Shown here: piece by piece, positions 43,323-52,134 of the stretch
How positions within the stretch are numbered: the stretch's first letter is position 1
How the letters are laid out: every line of letters begins with the position of its first letter
NCBI GenBank assembly: GCA_031292035.1
Contig: JARLHX010000436.1
Span: forward strand, 29,040-93,039
DNA from: Negativicutes bacterium
GTDB taxonomy: Bacteria > Bacillota_C > Negativicutes > Sporomusales_B > JARLHX01
DNA length: 64,000 bases
Direction of reading: 5' to 3'
Made by a program: the position numbers and the translations under genes
Notes under the pieces: generated by a model
Seen by the model: only the letters and a program-made list of their open reading frames with translations
What the model was told of the DNA's origin: nothing
Databases searched by the model: none

Positions 43323-44762
43323 TTGGAAATCATGGACGACCTTTTCGGTATTCCACAGGCAACGATCAAAGTCGAAAAGATAGAACACGGCAGTATCGCC
43401 AGTGCCCCGGCGGATGCCGAAAAGCGGTCCGCAGCGAAAGGCTCCGCCAAACCGCAAAAGGACCCTCTGCAGATTCTGGCCATGAGAGAAAAATCGATCA
43501 AATATACTGTGCAGCAGGCTGAAGCCTTGATAGACATCGCACTGTTTTTAGCAGACGAAACTCGCTATCAGTACATACTTGCCGGGTACGCCGGAACCGG
43601 AAAAACAACGATCATTGAAAATATCATCAACTATGCCAACGACTTGCAAAGAAGCTGTATTGCTTCCGCTCCGACCAACCAGGCTGTTAAGGTTCTCCGG
43701 GAAAAGCTTGGAGAAGGGGTGGAGGCTGAGTTTCGGACCCTCCATTCGATTTTGTATGGAGCGCCAGATCCTGACACCGGGGAGTGGGTGCCTAATGTCC
43801 GCTTTAGCTCATGCGACCTGATGGTTGTGGACGAAGGCTCGATGATCTCAGCCGGCGTTTATCGCGACTTGCTTGACCGACTGGCCGGCACGGGTGCAAA
43901 GGTAATTTTTATCGGCGATAGCTTTCAGCTGGAGCCGGTGGGGGACGACCCGGAATTACTTAAAAATAAAGATGCTGAGCTAACCGAGGTTAAGCGCCAG
44001 AATGCAGGCAGCAAAATACTCGTTTTAGCGACCGCCATGCGCAATATCCGAAAAGCGATCATCCCCAATGAGTCTCTGGACGATGTGGAAATACTAAGCC
44101 CCGATCATGTGGAGCAGGATTTTTTGCAGTCAGTCAGGGAGGCTGAAGACAGTGTTTATATCGTTGGAACCAACCGCAGCCGCTTGGCGTTGAATTTAAA
44201 GGCGCGACAGGCCCGTTTTGGGGGCGATGTTACGAATGAGCCGCGGCCTGGTGATGGTCTTATCTGTATCAGCAATGGTACCTTCTTGATCAATGGCGAC
44301 AGGTTGGTCCTTTCTGAAGTTTACATTATCAGTGCGGAAATGGTGGAATTACGCGATAACACAGCCAAAGGCACATATCGGCTCATGGCGTATATGATCA
44401 TGGATGAATGGCGCAAAATCGTCGTGTTGCCGGACGTGGAAAAACCGTCGATATATCATGCTCAGTTCCTGTCGCCGGAAAAGTTTTTCCCGCCTGAATG
44501 GTACAGTAAAAACAGAAGCAGAGGCAAAAATGAATTGTCGAAAGATGTGGCTATTGCCACATATGGCTATGCCATTACCGCCCACAAGAGCCAAGGGAGC
44601 CAATGGCGCAAAGTATTTGTCCGCCAAGATGCCTTTAGGGATAATGCGAGATGGTTATACACCGCGATTACCAGGGCAACCGAGCAGTTAATTCTGACAA
44701 GTGACACAGGGCATAAAGTTCTTTGGAGCAGCATTGCAAATAGCGCTAAAATTACGGAGTAG
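43323..44762 (+). CDS. RecD/Dda-like superfamily 1 helicase
   Basis: A 479-residue ATP-dependent 5'-3' type helicase. TTG 43323 follows GCGGAG; ATG 43332 is the alternative. Walker A is GYAGTGKTT (88-96), motif II is LMVVDEGSMIS, motif III is VIFIGDSFQLEPV, and the C-terminal motifs are ATYGYAITAHKSQGSQW and LYTAITRATEQLIL. It has no RecD2 N-terminal helix-hairpin-helix region and is shorter than RecD2 (~720), so it is closer to Dda-type single helicases. Repair or phage-related origin is possible. Monocistronic. Confidence 0.87.
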   Translation: MEIMDDLFGIPQATIKVEKIEHGSIASAPADAEKRSAAKGSAKPQKDPLQILAMREKSIKYTVQQAEALIDIALFLADETRYQYILAGYAGTGKTTIIENIINYANDLQRSCIASAPTNQAVKVLREKLGEGVEAEFRTLHSILYGAPDPDTGEWVPNVRFSSCDLMVVDEGSMISAGVYRDLLDRLAGTGAKVIFIGDSFQLEPVGDDPELLKNKDAELTEVKRQNAGSKILVLATAMRNIRKAIIPNESLDDVEILSPDHVEQDFLQSVREAEDSVYIVGTNRSRLALNLKARQARFGGDVTNEPRPGDGLICISNGTFLINGDRLVLSEVYIISAEMVELRDNTAKGTYRLMAYMIMDEWRKIVVLPDVEKPSIYHAQFLSPEKFFPPEWYSKNRSRGKNELSKDVAIATYGYAITAHKSQGSQWRKVFVRQDAFRDNARWLYTAITRATEQLILTSDTGHKVLWSSIANSAKITE

Positions 44763-44910
44763 AATTTTGTAAAGAGCAGTGGGTCTCGGCTATATATTGA
44801 GGCTGTGATTTCGCAGGCTGAGGTCAAATGTACTGCTGGTACAAAACTTATTATCACAATGCCTCCTCTTTCACAGTAAAAATGATCTGGTGCCTATATC
44901 CCTGGTAATG

Positions 44911-44946
44911 AAAAAAGAGCTGTGCAGAAAACACAGCCCTTTTTTT
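44911..44946. terminator. bidirectional terminator
   Basis: AAAAAAGAGCTGTG (44911-44924) pairs with CACAGCCCTTTTTTT (44932-44946). It serves ychF on the minus strand and the helicase on the plus strand. Confidence 0.85.
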
Positions 44947-44972
44947 GATGCGTATTGTCCGGAGTAGGTCTA

Positions 44973-46079
44973 CTACACGTTAAAGCGAAAATTGGTGAGA
45001 TCTCCGTCTTGCATGGCATATTCTTTTCCTTCGAGGCGCACCAGTCCTCTTTCCCTGGCGGCATTAAAGCTGCTGGCTTCCACAAGGTCGGTGAATGATA
45101 CGATTTCCGCCCTGATAAATCCACGCTCAATATCGGAGTGGATTTTGCTGGCGGCCTGAGGGGCTTTGGTGCCTTTTTTTATTGTCCAGGCGCGCGTTTC
45201 CTGTGGACCGGCCGTCAGAAAGGTGATTAACCCAAGCAATTTATAGCTGGATTTAATCAGCTTATCCAGTCCGGATTCGCCAAGGCCGAGTTCAAGCAAA
45301 AAGGCTTTCGCCTCTTGGTCATCCAGCTCAGCGATTTCGGATTCTAGTTTTGCCGAGATGGTTATCGTTTCGGCCCCTTCGCTGAGGGCATATTCCTGGA
45401 GGAGCCTGACATAAGGGTTGGCTTCGTCTGCTGTCACTTCGTCCTCGCCGATATTAGCCACATACAAAATCGGCTTTAAAGTCAGTAAATTCAAATCCCG
45501 GATAAGAACTTCTTCGTCTTCGGTCAAACTGACTCGCCGTGCAGGCAGAGCCTGTTCTAATAACACCCGGATTTTCTCCAGCACACCTAATTCGGCCTGA
45601 ACCTTTTTATCGCCAGTCCGCAATTGCTTCTGGACCCGCTCCTGGCGCTTGTCCAAGGTATCTAAATCGGCTAAACATAATTCGGTATTAATGATCTCGA
45701 TATCGCGAAGCGGATCAAGATTTCCCTCTACATGGGTGATGTTTTCGTCAACAAAGCAGCGAATGACCTGCACCACTGCGTCAACTTGCCGAATATGGGC
45801 CAGAAATTTGTTTCCCAGTCCTTCGCCTTGCGCCGCACCTTTCACCAGCCCGGCAATATCTACAAACCGCATGGCGCTGGGCAGAATTTTTTTCGAATTG
45901 TACATTTCGGCCAGCCGGGGAAGCCGGTCATCCGGTACCTCTACCACCCCGATATTAGGCTCAATGGTACAGAAGGGGTAGTTCGCCGCTTCGGCTCCGG
46001 CCTTGGTAATGGCATTAAACAGGGTGCTCTTGCCAACATTGGGAAGTCCGACGATGCCGACTTCAAGACTTGTACTCAT
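44973..46079 (-). CDS. ychF: YchF/OLA1-type translation-associated GTPase
   Basis: A 368-residue protein starting at ATG 46079 (AAGGTGGAAAAGT); the longer in-frame extension to 46145 has no ribosome site. G1 is GLPNVGKST and G3 is [20 protein letters not shown]; the G4 position has a non-canonical NIGED-type sequence (YVANIGED) as in the ATP-preferring YchF group. The C-terminal TGS domain includes [12 protein letters not shown] and ends [11 protein letters not shown], the normal family end. It is a universal ribosome-associated ATPase. Single gene. Confidence 0.95.
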   Translation of the reverse strand: MSTSLEVGIVGLPNVGKSTLFNAITKAGAEAANYPFCTIEPNIGVVEVPDDRLPRLAEMYNSKKILPSAMRFVDIAGLVKGAAQGEGLGNKFLAHIRQVDAVVQVIRCFVDENITHVEGNLDPLRDIEIINTELCLADLDTLDKRQERVQKQLRTGDKKVQAELGVLEKIRVLLEQALPARRVSLTEDEEVLIRDLNLLTLKPILYVANIGEDEVTADEANPYVRLLQEYALSEGAETITISAKLESEIAELDDQEAKAFLLELGLGESGLDKLIKSSYKLLGLITFLTAGPQETRAWTIKKGTKAPQAASKIHSDIERGFIRAEIVSFTDLVEASSFNAARERGLVRLEGKEYAMQDGDLTNFRFNV

Positions 46080-46245
46080 ACTTTTCCACCTTATCTGGCA
46101 ACCGCTCGAACAGTCCATTGGGCATGCTGCGTTTTCGGCTGACACAAAATTTGTTTTTGCAGATTTTCTACAAACATAACCTCCATATTATAAATAATCC
46201 CTGCGAACAATACAACAGGTTATTTTTTTGCCTGGGGATTGCACA

Positions 46246-46284
46246 GAAAAGACCTCAGCCCTGAAAGTGGTGGGCAAGAGGTCT
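46246..46284 (-). terminator. terminator after azlD
   Basis: AGACCTC (46250-46256) pairs with GAGGTCT (46278-46284) with an inner GCCC/GGGC stem. On the minus strand it is followed by a short T tract (TCTTTTC). Confidence 0.55.
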
Positions 46285-46307
46285 CGCGTGGGTTAGGTGA
46301 AAAAATA

Positions 46308-46613
46308 TTAGCGGTAGGATAGCAGTAAGAAGGCGGCAAGAATGGCGGCTGAGACCGAGGATACCAGACCGCCCCTGTACCAGGAACAAACAGCTGCCAC
46401 GCCAACCCCTAAAAGTGTTGCTGCCGCCATCCCGGAGGTTGCCTCCATGGCCCCGCGAAAGATTAGTGCGCCTAGTGCAGTATAGGGAATATACAGAAAA
46501 AACCTTCTGACTAACGGATGTAGCGGGCGTTCCGATAACGCCAGCAAAGGCAGCAGCCTTGGTAAGTATGTCACTGCCATCATCCCGAGGATCAGCGGCA
46601 AATAGTCGCTCAT
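46308..46613 (-). CDS. azlD: AzlD-family branched-chain amino acid export subunit
   Basis: A 101-residue membrane protein with four predicted helices, as usual for AzlD. MAVTYLPRLLPLLALSERPLHPLVRRFFLYIPYTALGAL is the typical family segment. It forms the small subunit of the AzlCD exporter in the cytoplasmic membrane. Its start overlaps the azlC stop by four bases (ATGA), showing coupled translation. Confidence 0.9.
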   Translation of the reverse strand: MSDYLPLILGMMAVTYLPRLLPLLALSERPLHPLVRRFFLYIPYTALGALIFRGAMEATSGMAAATLLGVGVAAVCSWYRGGLVSSVSAAILAAFLLLSYR

Positions 46614-47314
46614 ATACTGGCCTCCCCGGGGGCGTCCCTTAGAATAACGAGGCCCAGCGCCGATGCCAATATGATGGTTACAATCAAGTTCCAGCCTGAA
46701 GGCAGCAGTTGGAGATAGCTACTGATCGCATAGATCATCCCGGCGATCATCGATAGCCAGAGAATATTGACCGACTTTTTGATTTCGGGCACCAATATCG
46801 CGGTAAATAAGGCATAAAGGCCCACTCCCAGGCTGCTTTGCACCGCCTCCGGCAACGCCGCGCCGACCAGATAGCCGGCGAAAGTGCCGCAGGCCCAGGC
46901 GCCATACGCTATGCCTTGCAATGCTATTAGAAAGGGGACCCCGAGAGGGCCGTTCCTGAGAGCGGCGACAGAAAAGCTTTCGTCCGTAATCCCAAAAGCG
47001 ATAAAGGGTAGCCACCTCTTGTCAACCTCTTCCAGTCGAACCGCCAGCGAGGCGCTCATCATTAAATGCCGCAGGTTAAGGAGAAAGGTGGCAAGCACAA
47101 TATCCCCTGTGGCGATTCCGGCTCTGATGAGTTCTAACGCCATGAACTGACTGGCCCCTGCAAACACGACAAGGGAAAACAGACAACTGTCCAATAGTGA
47201 CAAATTGACTGATTTAGCCAGCAGGCCAAAAGCCATGGCAACCGGAAAATAGCCCATGACGATAGGCAGTCCTGCGATAAATCCTGCTTTAGCGCTACGG
47301 GATTCTTGCCCCAC
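46610..47314 (-). CDS. azlC: AzlC-family branched-chain amino acid export subunit
   Basis: A 234-residue membrane protein. GTG 47314 is chosen as start because GGAG lies eight bases before it; the longer frame to 47380 would run through the regulatory region. Family signatures are AGLPIVMGYFPVAMAFGLLA, FAGASQFMALELI and FLLNLRHLMMSASLA, with seven or eight helices. It exports leucine, isoleucine or analogues, or acts on other amino acids. Divergent from an XRE-cupin regulator that probably controls it. Confidence 0.92.
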   Translation of the reverse strand: MGQESRSAKAGFIAGLPIVMGYFPVAMAFGLLAKSVNLSLLDSCLFSLVVFAGASQFMALELIRAGIATGDIVLATFLLNLRHLMMSASLAVRLEEVDKRWLPFIAFGITDESFSVAALRNGPLGVPFLIALQGIAYGAWACGTFAGYLVGAALPEAVQSSLGVGLYALFTAILVPEIKKSVNILWLSMIAGMIYAISSYLQLLPSGWNLIVTIILASALGLVILRDAPGEASI

Positions 47315-47391
47315 ATAAACCACTCCTTCAAAATCAGCGCAAGCCCGCTTCGGCAATGCGATAATCCATGCTGGCATCATTCAACAATGTG

Positions 47392-47422
47392 CGTTATAAT
47401 AATCTTAATGGTCGTTATAACG
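47392..47422. promoter_or_regulatory. candidate operator between azlC and the XRE gene
   Basis: CGTTATAA occurs at 47392-47399 and again at 47413-47420, exactly 21 bases apart (two helical turns); the second copy is part of the palindrome CGTTATAACG. A TATAAT box lies at 47434-47439 on the plus strand. The layout suits a dimeric XRE repressor. Confidence 0.45.
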
Positions 47423-47478
47423 TTTGGTGCTATTATAATATGGTGGCCTTGGGGATTACAAGTGGTGGGGGGAAGTTT

Positions 47479-48033
47479 TTGAAAAACTTGAATTTTGTGA
47501 TCGCCGGTAATCTAAAGCAAATTCGTGAGGATAAAAAGCTGAGTTTGGAAAAGATCTCCGAAGCTACTGGTGTCAGCAAGTCGATGCTCGGCCAAATCGA
47601 GCGGGGTGAGTCAAATCCAACGGTAAATACCATCTGGAAGATTGCCAATGGACTAAAAGTCTCTTTTACATCGCTGATTAATTCGCCCCAAAGCGAAACT
47701 ACGATTGTCCATAAAAGAGATGTCGAGCCGCTAGTTGAGGACAACGGCAAATATAAAGTGTATCCTGTCTTTCCCTATGAAGATGGCCGTCATTTTGAAA
47801 TGTATGTGGTGGAGATCGAGAGAGGCGGCTATTTCGGTACAGATACCCACGGGGAGGGAACGCAGGAATTTATTACTGTTTTTAATGGTGAATTGACGGT
47901 TCTGACAAATAATAAAGAATATACGGTTAGCGAAGGCGACTCGATCACATTTCGCGCTGACAAGCCCCATGCCTACCACAATTCCGGCAGCGTCCCGACG
48001 CGGTTAAGCATGGTGATCTATTACTCGCTCTAA
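47479..48033 (+). CDS. XRE-family regulator with C-terminal cupin
   Basis: A 184-residue regulator from TTG 47479, five bases after GGGGGGAAG. An N-terminal helix-turn-helix (NLKQIREDKKLSLEKISEATGVSKSMLGQIERGESNPTVNTIWKIA) is followed by a cupin_2 domain (~105-180: GTQEFITVFNGELTV, EYTVSEGDSITFRADKPHAYHN). This type commonly controls an adjacent amino acid exporter or catabolic gene, with the cupin sensing the small molecule. Divergent from azlCD with candidate operators between. Confidence 0.9.
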   Translation: MKNLNFVIAGNLKQIREDKKLSLEKISEATGVSKSMLGQIERGESNPTVNTIWKIANGLKVSFTSLINSPQSETTIVHKRDVEPLVEDNGKYKVYPVFPYEDGRHFEMYVVEIERGGYFGTDTHGEGTQEFITVFNGELTVLTNNKEYTVSEGDSITFRADKPHAYHNSGSVPTRLSMVIYYSL

Positions 48034-48101
48034 AGCATTTCGCCGTCGCTGGCGACCAAAGGCCCTCTAGAAGTTTTTGAATGTTAAGGAGGCCATCTAA
48101 T

Positions 48102-48476
48102 TTGAACTATTATCTGGTGCTTGGGGCAATCAATTCGGTGATTGATTATAATGCTATTTACGCCGATGAAGCTTTGGCAGCGCAATCCGCCAGCCGTTTT
48201 ATCGGCGCTGACTCCGGGGCGTTATCAGATCGATCAATCATCAGTTCTGACCGGAATGGGGTGAACTATCGAGCGCTTTACTTGATTCTTGAGGTAGACG
48301 AAAGCAAACTCGAAAATAGTATCTACATTCTGGTGCGTTCAGTACCCTATCTTCATAGTACGACAAGCGCTCGCGTCTTTTATGATAAAAACGAGGCCAA
48401 AGCGGAAGTTGACAGCTTCAACGCGGCGTTGAGCAGGGCGAATTTTCACGCCTATCTATTCACCTTCTCCGTCTAA
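48102..48476 (+). CDS. hypothetical protein
   Basis: 124 residues from TTG 48102 (AGGAGG at 48087-48092). A mixed alpha/beta sequence with no signal peptide, no membrane helix and no motif that I recognise (opening MNYYLVLGAINSVIDYNAI). It follows the XRE gene by 68 bases and precedes another unknown gene by 30 bases, so the last two may form one unit. Confidence 0.6.
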   Translation: MNYYLVLGAINSVIDYNAIYADEALAAQSASRFIGADSGALSDRSIISSDRNGVNYRALYLILEVDESKLENSIYILVRSVPYLHSTTSARVFYDKNEAKAEVDSFNAALSRANFHAYLFTFSV

Positions 48477-48506
48477 CTCTACGAAAACAATAAGGGGGCT
48501 GGGGTT

Positions 48507-49142
48507 GTGAACAAAGCAAAACTAAAAGAGGCCGAAGAAAGATTTATCATGCGCTTTCCCGGCGGCTTTTCTAATCCGCAGATGATTGAATTGGCGAAAA
48601 AACACAAAGTGGAAAAAATGAAAAAGATGGCGCAGGACTTTTTTGCGGTAGATCGGTTTGAAAGTGCCGCCAATGTTGTCGAGTCCATGGTCAAGATCGT
48701 CAGCCAGTCCTCTTTGGTTTCTATTTTTGAAAAGCCCAGATTTCGCGATATAGTGAAAGTCATGAACGACGGTGAAAAAGAGCATTTAGCCCATGGCCTC
48801 AAGGAGTTTTTGCATGGCGATCAGGCATTTGGCTTTGGCTTGATGACAGGCCTCCTTCATGAGTACAAGCTGGCCAAATGGCCGCTGGTGACAGTCTATC
48901 CCATCTATTACCGCCCGAGTGTAGAAGTTTTCATCAAACCGACCACAGCGAAAGGAATCATTGAGTTCTTTGAATTGACAGGACTTAAATATAATGCCAG
49001 CCCAACCTTTGCATTTTATCAGGCCTTTCAGGGGCAAATTATGCAGATGAAACAAGCCGTCCATCCTTCCTTGCAGGTTGATAATGCAGCTTTTTGCGGT
49101 TTCCTGATGATGACAATGGAAAATCATTTGCATAAAGATTGA
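48507..49142 (+). CDS. hypothetical protein
   Basis: 211 residues from a GTG start after AAGGGGGCTGGGG. A soluble, mostly helical protein with a basic N-terminal third (KHKVEKMKKMAQDFF) and an aromatic-rich centre (VTVYPIYYRPSVEVFIKPTTAKGIIEFFEL). No family recognised with confidence. It could form an operon with the gene at 48102. Confidence 0.7.
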   Translation: MNKAKLKEAEERFIMRFPGGFSNPQMIELAKKHKVEKMKKMAQDFFAVDRFESAANVVESMVKIVSQSSLVSIFEKPRFRDIVKVMNDGEKEHLAHGLKEFLHGDQAFGFGLMTGLLHEYKLAKWPLVTVYPIYYRPSVEVFIKPTTAKGIIEFFELTGLKYNASPTFAFYQAFQGQIMQMKQAVHPSLQVDNAAFCGFLMMTMENHLHKD

Positions 49143-49176
49143 ATCACGTGGGACCGGTTGGAAAAGCAAAAATTCC

Positions 49177-49204
49177 TTGACATCACAATAGAAACTGATA
49201 AAGT
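49177..49204 (+). promoter_or_regulatory. possible promoter of the gntR operon
   Basis: TTGACA (49177-49182) and TAAAGT (49199-49204) with a 16-base spacer, about 130 bases before the start codon. Confidence 0.4.
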
Positions 49205-49295
49205 AATGGATATAAACTGGAAATAAATGATAGCTGGGATAAGGGTGAACGATGGGTCAATTTATATTGCTAAAAGCTTTTTTATTTATGAATTG

Positions 49296-49317
49296 ATTGG
49301 TATACCAGTATACCAAT
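49296..49317. promoter_or_regulatory. GntR/FadR-type palindromic operator
   Basis: A perfect inverted repeat ATTGGTATAC-CA-GTATACCAAT ending one base before the ribosome site of the GntR gene. The TGGTATACCA core fits the T-GT-n-AC-A symmetry of GntR-family operators. Autoregulation of the operon is the likely role. Confidence 0.7.
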
Positions 49318-49333
49318 AGAGGAGTTGTTAGCC

Positions 49334-50086
49334 ATGTTTCAACCGCTGAATCGATTGAAGAGTCAAGGCCCCCCCAGTCTATATCATCAAGTGGTAAACA
49401 ATATTCGCGAGCTTGTTCTTAAAGGTCAACTGAAGATAGGAGAAAAATTACCGTCAGAGCGGGAGCTGGCTGAAATGTATGGAGTCAGTCGTGTTCCGGT
49501 AAGAGAAGCGCTGAAGACTTTGGAATTCATGGGAATTGTGCAAAGTCTTCGCGGTGATGGTGTGTATGTTCGCGAAATACAGACTAGTGATCTTTTGGAA
49601 AATATCGAGTTTGCTGTGCAGGATGATGTAAATGACATGTTGTTAGAGCTGTTTGAGGCAAGAGAAGCTATCGAAGTGAAGGCAGTTCAGTTAGCCGCTC
49701 TGCGCCGGACCGATGAAGATCTCGAAGAAATGCAAGAAGCAGTATTGGACATGGAACGAGATTTACTGCTAAATCGCGATGCCAGCATGTCTTCCTATAA
49801 ATTTCATTTAGGAATTATTAAAGCATCGCACAATCGTGTTATTTATCGGATTCACGATAGCCTTTCCGATTTGTCCAAATTATCCCGCAGAAAATCATTG
49901 GGAGTGAAAGGGCGATCTGAGGTCGCTTTCAATTTTCACAAACAATTATTGCAGAAGATTCGTGAAAAAAATGCCGAGGAAGCTGGCGCTATAATGGTTG
50001 AACATCTTCGACATGCCAGCCTGGCAATTGAGAAAATGAAGAGCCATTGTTCTAGCGACAAGGACGAACGTGATGGATTGAGTTAA
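49334..50086 (+). CDS. GntR-family regulator, FadR/FCD subgroup
   Basis: 250 residues from ATG 49334 (AGAGGAG at 49318-49324). An N-terminal winged helix (YHQVVNNIRELVLKGQLKIGEKLPSERELAEMYGVSRVPVREALKTLEFMGIV) is followed by an all-helical FCD ligand domain with metal-type residues (DASMSSYKFHLGIIKASHN, NFHKQLL, MVEHLRHA). It probably represses its own operon (transporter, DUF1847, C-S lyase, RidA) until an organic or amino acid ligand binds. Confidence 0.9.
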   Translation: MFQPLNRLKSQGPPSLYHQVVNNIRELVLKGQLKIGEKLPSERELAEMYGVSRVPVREALKTLEFMGIVQSLRGDGVYVREIQTSDLLENIEFAVQDDVNDMLLELFEAREAIEVKAVQLAALRRTDEDLEEMQEAVLDMERDLLLNRDASMSSYKFHLGIIKASHNRVIYRIHDSLSDLSKLSRRKSLGVKGRSEVAFNFHKQLLQKIREKNAEEAGAIMVEHLRHASLAIEKMKSHCSSDKDERDGLS

Positions 50087-50122
50087 GCGATTTTAGCATA
50101 AATTTAAACGGGGGGATGTAAA

Positions 50123-51481
50123 ATGGGGAGTATTATCACCATTATTGTGGTTGCTTGGGTTATTTACATGATTGTCAAAAAGTATTTTCCGCAAGCTGTT
50201 CTTTTGACAGCTGGCATTATTCTTCTTTTAGCTACATATTTTATCGGCAGTAATCCCATCCTTGCCGCCAAAGAATCTTCCGGGTCGGCTTTTCTTGATA
50301 TTTTCCACACAATCAAGGTGTTGCTCAGTTCCCGTGTTGCCGGACTGGGTCTGACCATCATGTCCATCGCAGGCTTTGCGAAATATATGGAATACATCGG
50401 GGCGAGCAAATCCTTGTTTGCCGTAGTTGCATCTCCGCTCAAGCATATCAAATCACCGTATATTCTGCTTGTACTCAGCTTTTATATAAGCCAGTTTCTG
50501 GTATTGTTTATCCCAAGCCATGCCGGGTTGGCATTGCTCCTCATGGTCACGATGTATCCAGTCCTGATCAGAGCAGGCGTAAGTAAAATGTCTGCCCTCG
50601 GCGTAATCGGCTGTGCGCAATATATGGATGTTGGTCCTGGTTCAGGCAATGAAATTCTTGCAGCTACTATTTGCAATTTAGATCCGGCGGTATTTTTTGT
50701 AAAACACCAATTGCCAATCTTTATTACGACAACCTTGATTCTTGGCGTTGTCCACTACTTTGCCCAAAAATGGTGGGACAAAAAGGAGGGTTTTACTGGG
50801 CACGCCGATGCTAGTGACCTTGTTAAAGAAGACGAAAGCCGCCCGCCTTTGATTTATGCTATTCTTCCGATCGTTCCCATGATCTTTATTCTTGGGTTCA
50901 GTCCGATTTTTAAAAGCAAAATTCAAATGGATGTCGTTACTGCCATGTTCTTAAGCACTTTCATCAGCATGCTATTCGAATATGTGCGAACTAAAGATTT
51001 TCGGTCCACCCTGCAGAGCTTAAAATATTTATATGAAGGTATGGGTAACAGCTTTGCCACTGTGGTAAGTTTGATTGTAGCCGGTGAAGTATTTGCCGCC
51101 GGTCTAATGAAGATCGGCGCTGTGGACGCTATGACGGCCAGTGCGCAAAACCTGGGTCTGGGCATAAATGCTTTAATCATTCTTTTTTGTATCGTCATCG
51201 CTTGTTGCGCTTTCTTAATGGGGTCAGGCAATGCTGCCTTCTTTTCTTTCGCCGCTCTTGCCCCGAAGATTGCCGTATCATTAAAAATTGATATTGTCAC
51301 CCTGCTGCTTCCAATGCAAATTATGACAAGCTTTGGCCGTGTTGTGTCCCCTATTACCGCGGCAATTGTTGCGATAGCCGGTGTTGCAGGGGTATCGCCA
51401 GTGCAAGTGGTAAAAAGAACGGCAATTCCTATGATGGTGGCTGCGCTTATAAACGTGGCATTTATATTCATAAACTCATAA
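50123..51481 (+). CDS. DcuC-family anaerobic C4-dicarboxylate-type transporter
   Basis: A 452-residue cytoplasmic membrane protein with about 12 helices. The family pattern is seen in ILLLATYFIG, YMEYIGASKSLFAVVASPLKHIKSPY, a conserved MDVGPGSGNE segment, and MGSGNAAFFSFAALAPKIA near the C-terminus. DcuC carriers exchange or export C4-dicarboxylates, and related proteins move other acids or amino acids. Here it sits between a GntR regulator and a C-S lyase, so the substrate may be a sulfur-containing or other amino acid. Start after CGGGGGGATG. Confidence 0.85.
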   Translation: MGSIITIIVVAWVIYMIVKKYFPQAVLLTAGIILLLATYFIGSNPILAAKESSGSAFLDIFHTIKVLLSSRVAGLGLTIMSIAGFAKYMEYIGASKSLFAVVASPLKHIKSPYILLVLSFYISQFLVLFIPSHAGLALLLMVTMYPVLIRAGVSKMSALGVIGCAQYMDVGPGSGNEILAATICNLDPAVFFVKHQLPIFITTTLILGVVHYFAQKWWDKKEGFTGHADASDLVKEDESRPPLIYAILPIVPMIFILGFSPIFKSKIQMDVVTAMFLSTFISMLFEYVRTKDFRSTLQSLKYLYEGMGNSFATVVSLIVAGEVFAAGLMKIGAVDAMTASAQNLGLGINALIILFCIVIACCAFLMGSGNAAFFSFAALAPKIAVSLKIDIVTLLLPMQIMTSFGRVVSPITAAIVAIAGVAGVSPVQVVKRTAIPMMVAALINVAFIFINS

Positions 51482-51496
51482 AGGAGATGACTTGGG

Positions 51497-52090
51497 TTGA
51501 AATGTGCAAAATGTATTCACAAAAAATGTTATCTTGAAGGGCAAAACTGCACTAAAATTAGTCTGGAGGATATTAAAGACGCCTATGTGGGCGAACGTTC
51601 CGATATTATGAAGGCTGCTGCTTGTACCGAAGGACGTTTTTATAACAACCTTACCCGATTAGAGGAAACGGTTGAATTTTGCAAACTGATGGGCTACCAA
51701 AAAATCGGCCTGGCTTCTTGTTTTGGTCTGAACCAGGAAACTGCCTTAATTGAGGAATATTTTTCGAAGTTTTTCGAAGTTTATTCTGTTTGCTGCAAAG
51801 TGTGCGGAATCGGCAAAGACAATCTCGGGTTGGAGCAAATTAAAGAAGGGGTACGCGAAACCATGTGCAATCCGGTGATGCAAGCTAAAATACTTGAGGA
51901 TAAAGAGGTTGATTTTTGTGTTACCGTCGGCCTGTGCGTCGGCCATGACGCTTTATTTACCGGTTCCTGCACAGTACCGGTATCTTGTTTGGTTGCCAAA
52001 GACAGAGTGCTTGCTCACAACCCGTTGGGGGCGGTTTACTCCGGCTATTGGCGGAGAAAGCTGGGCATTAGTTCTAAAGAGCGGGCTTAA
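51497..52090 (+). CDS. DUF1847 cysteine-rich metal-binding protein
   Basis: 197 residues from TTG 51497 (AAGGAGATG). Thirteen or so cysteines, including CAKCIHKKC at the N-terminus and CCKVCGIGK in the middle, with LASCFGLNQE and VGLCVGHDALF, the DUF1847 pattern. Probably binds zinc or an Fe-S cluster; the biochemical role is unknown in the family. It is translationally close to dcuC (15 bases) and to the lyase (44 bases), so it is part of the same catabolic operon. Confidence 0.85.
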   Translation: MKCAKCIHKKCYLEGQNCTKISLEDIKDAYVGERSDIMKAAACTEGRFYNNLTRLEETVEFCKLMGYQKIGLASCFGLNQETALIEEYFSKFFEVYSVCCKVCGIGKDNLGLEQIKEGVRETMCNPVMQAKILEDKEVDFCVTVGLCVGHDALFTGSCTVPVSCLVAKDRVLAHNPLGAVYSGYWRRKLGISSKERA

Positions 52091-52134
52091 TCTTGAACCT
52101 GTAAATACATAAATTAGCAGGGAGTGAGAGTAAA

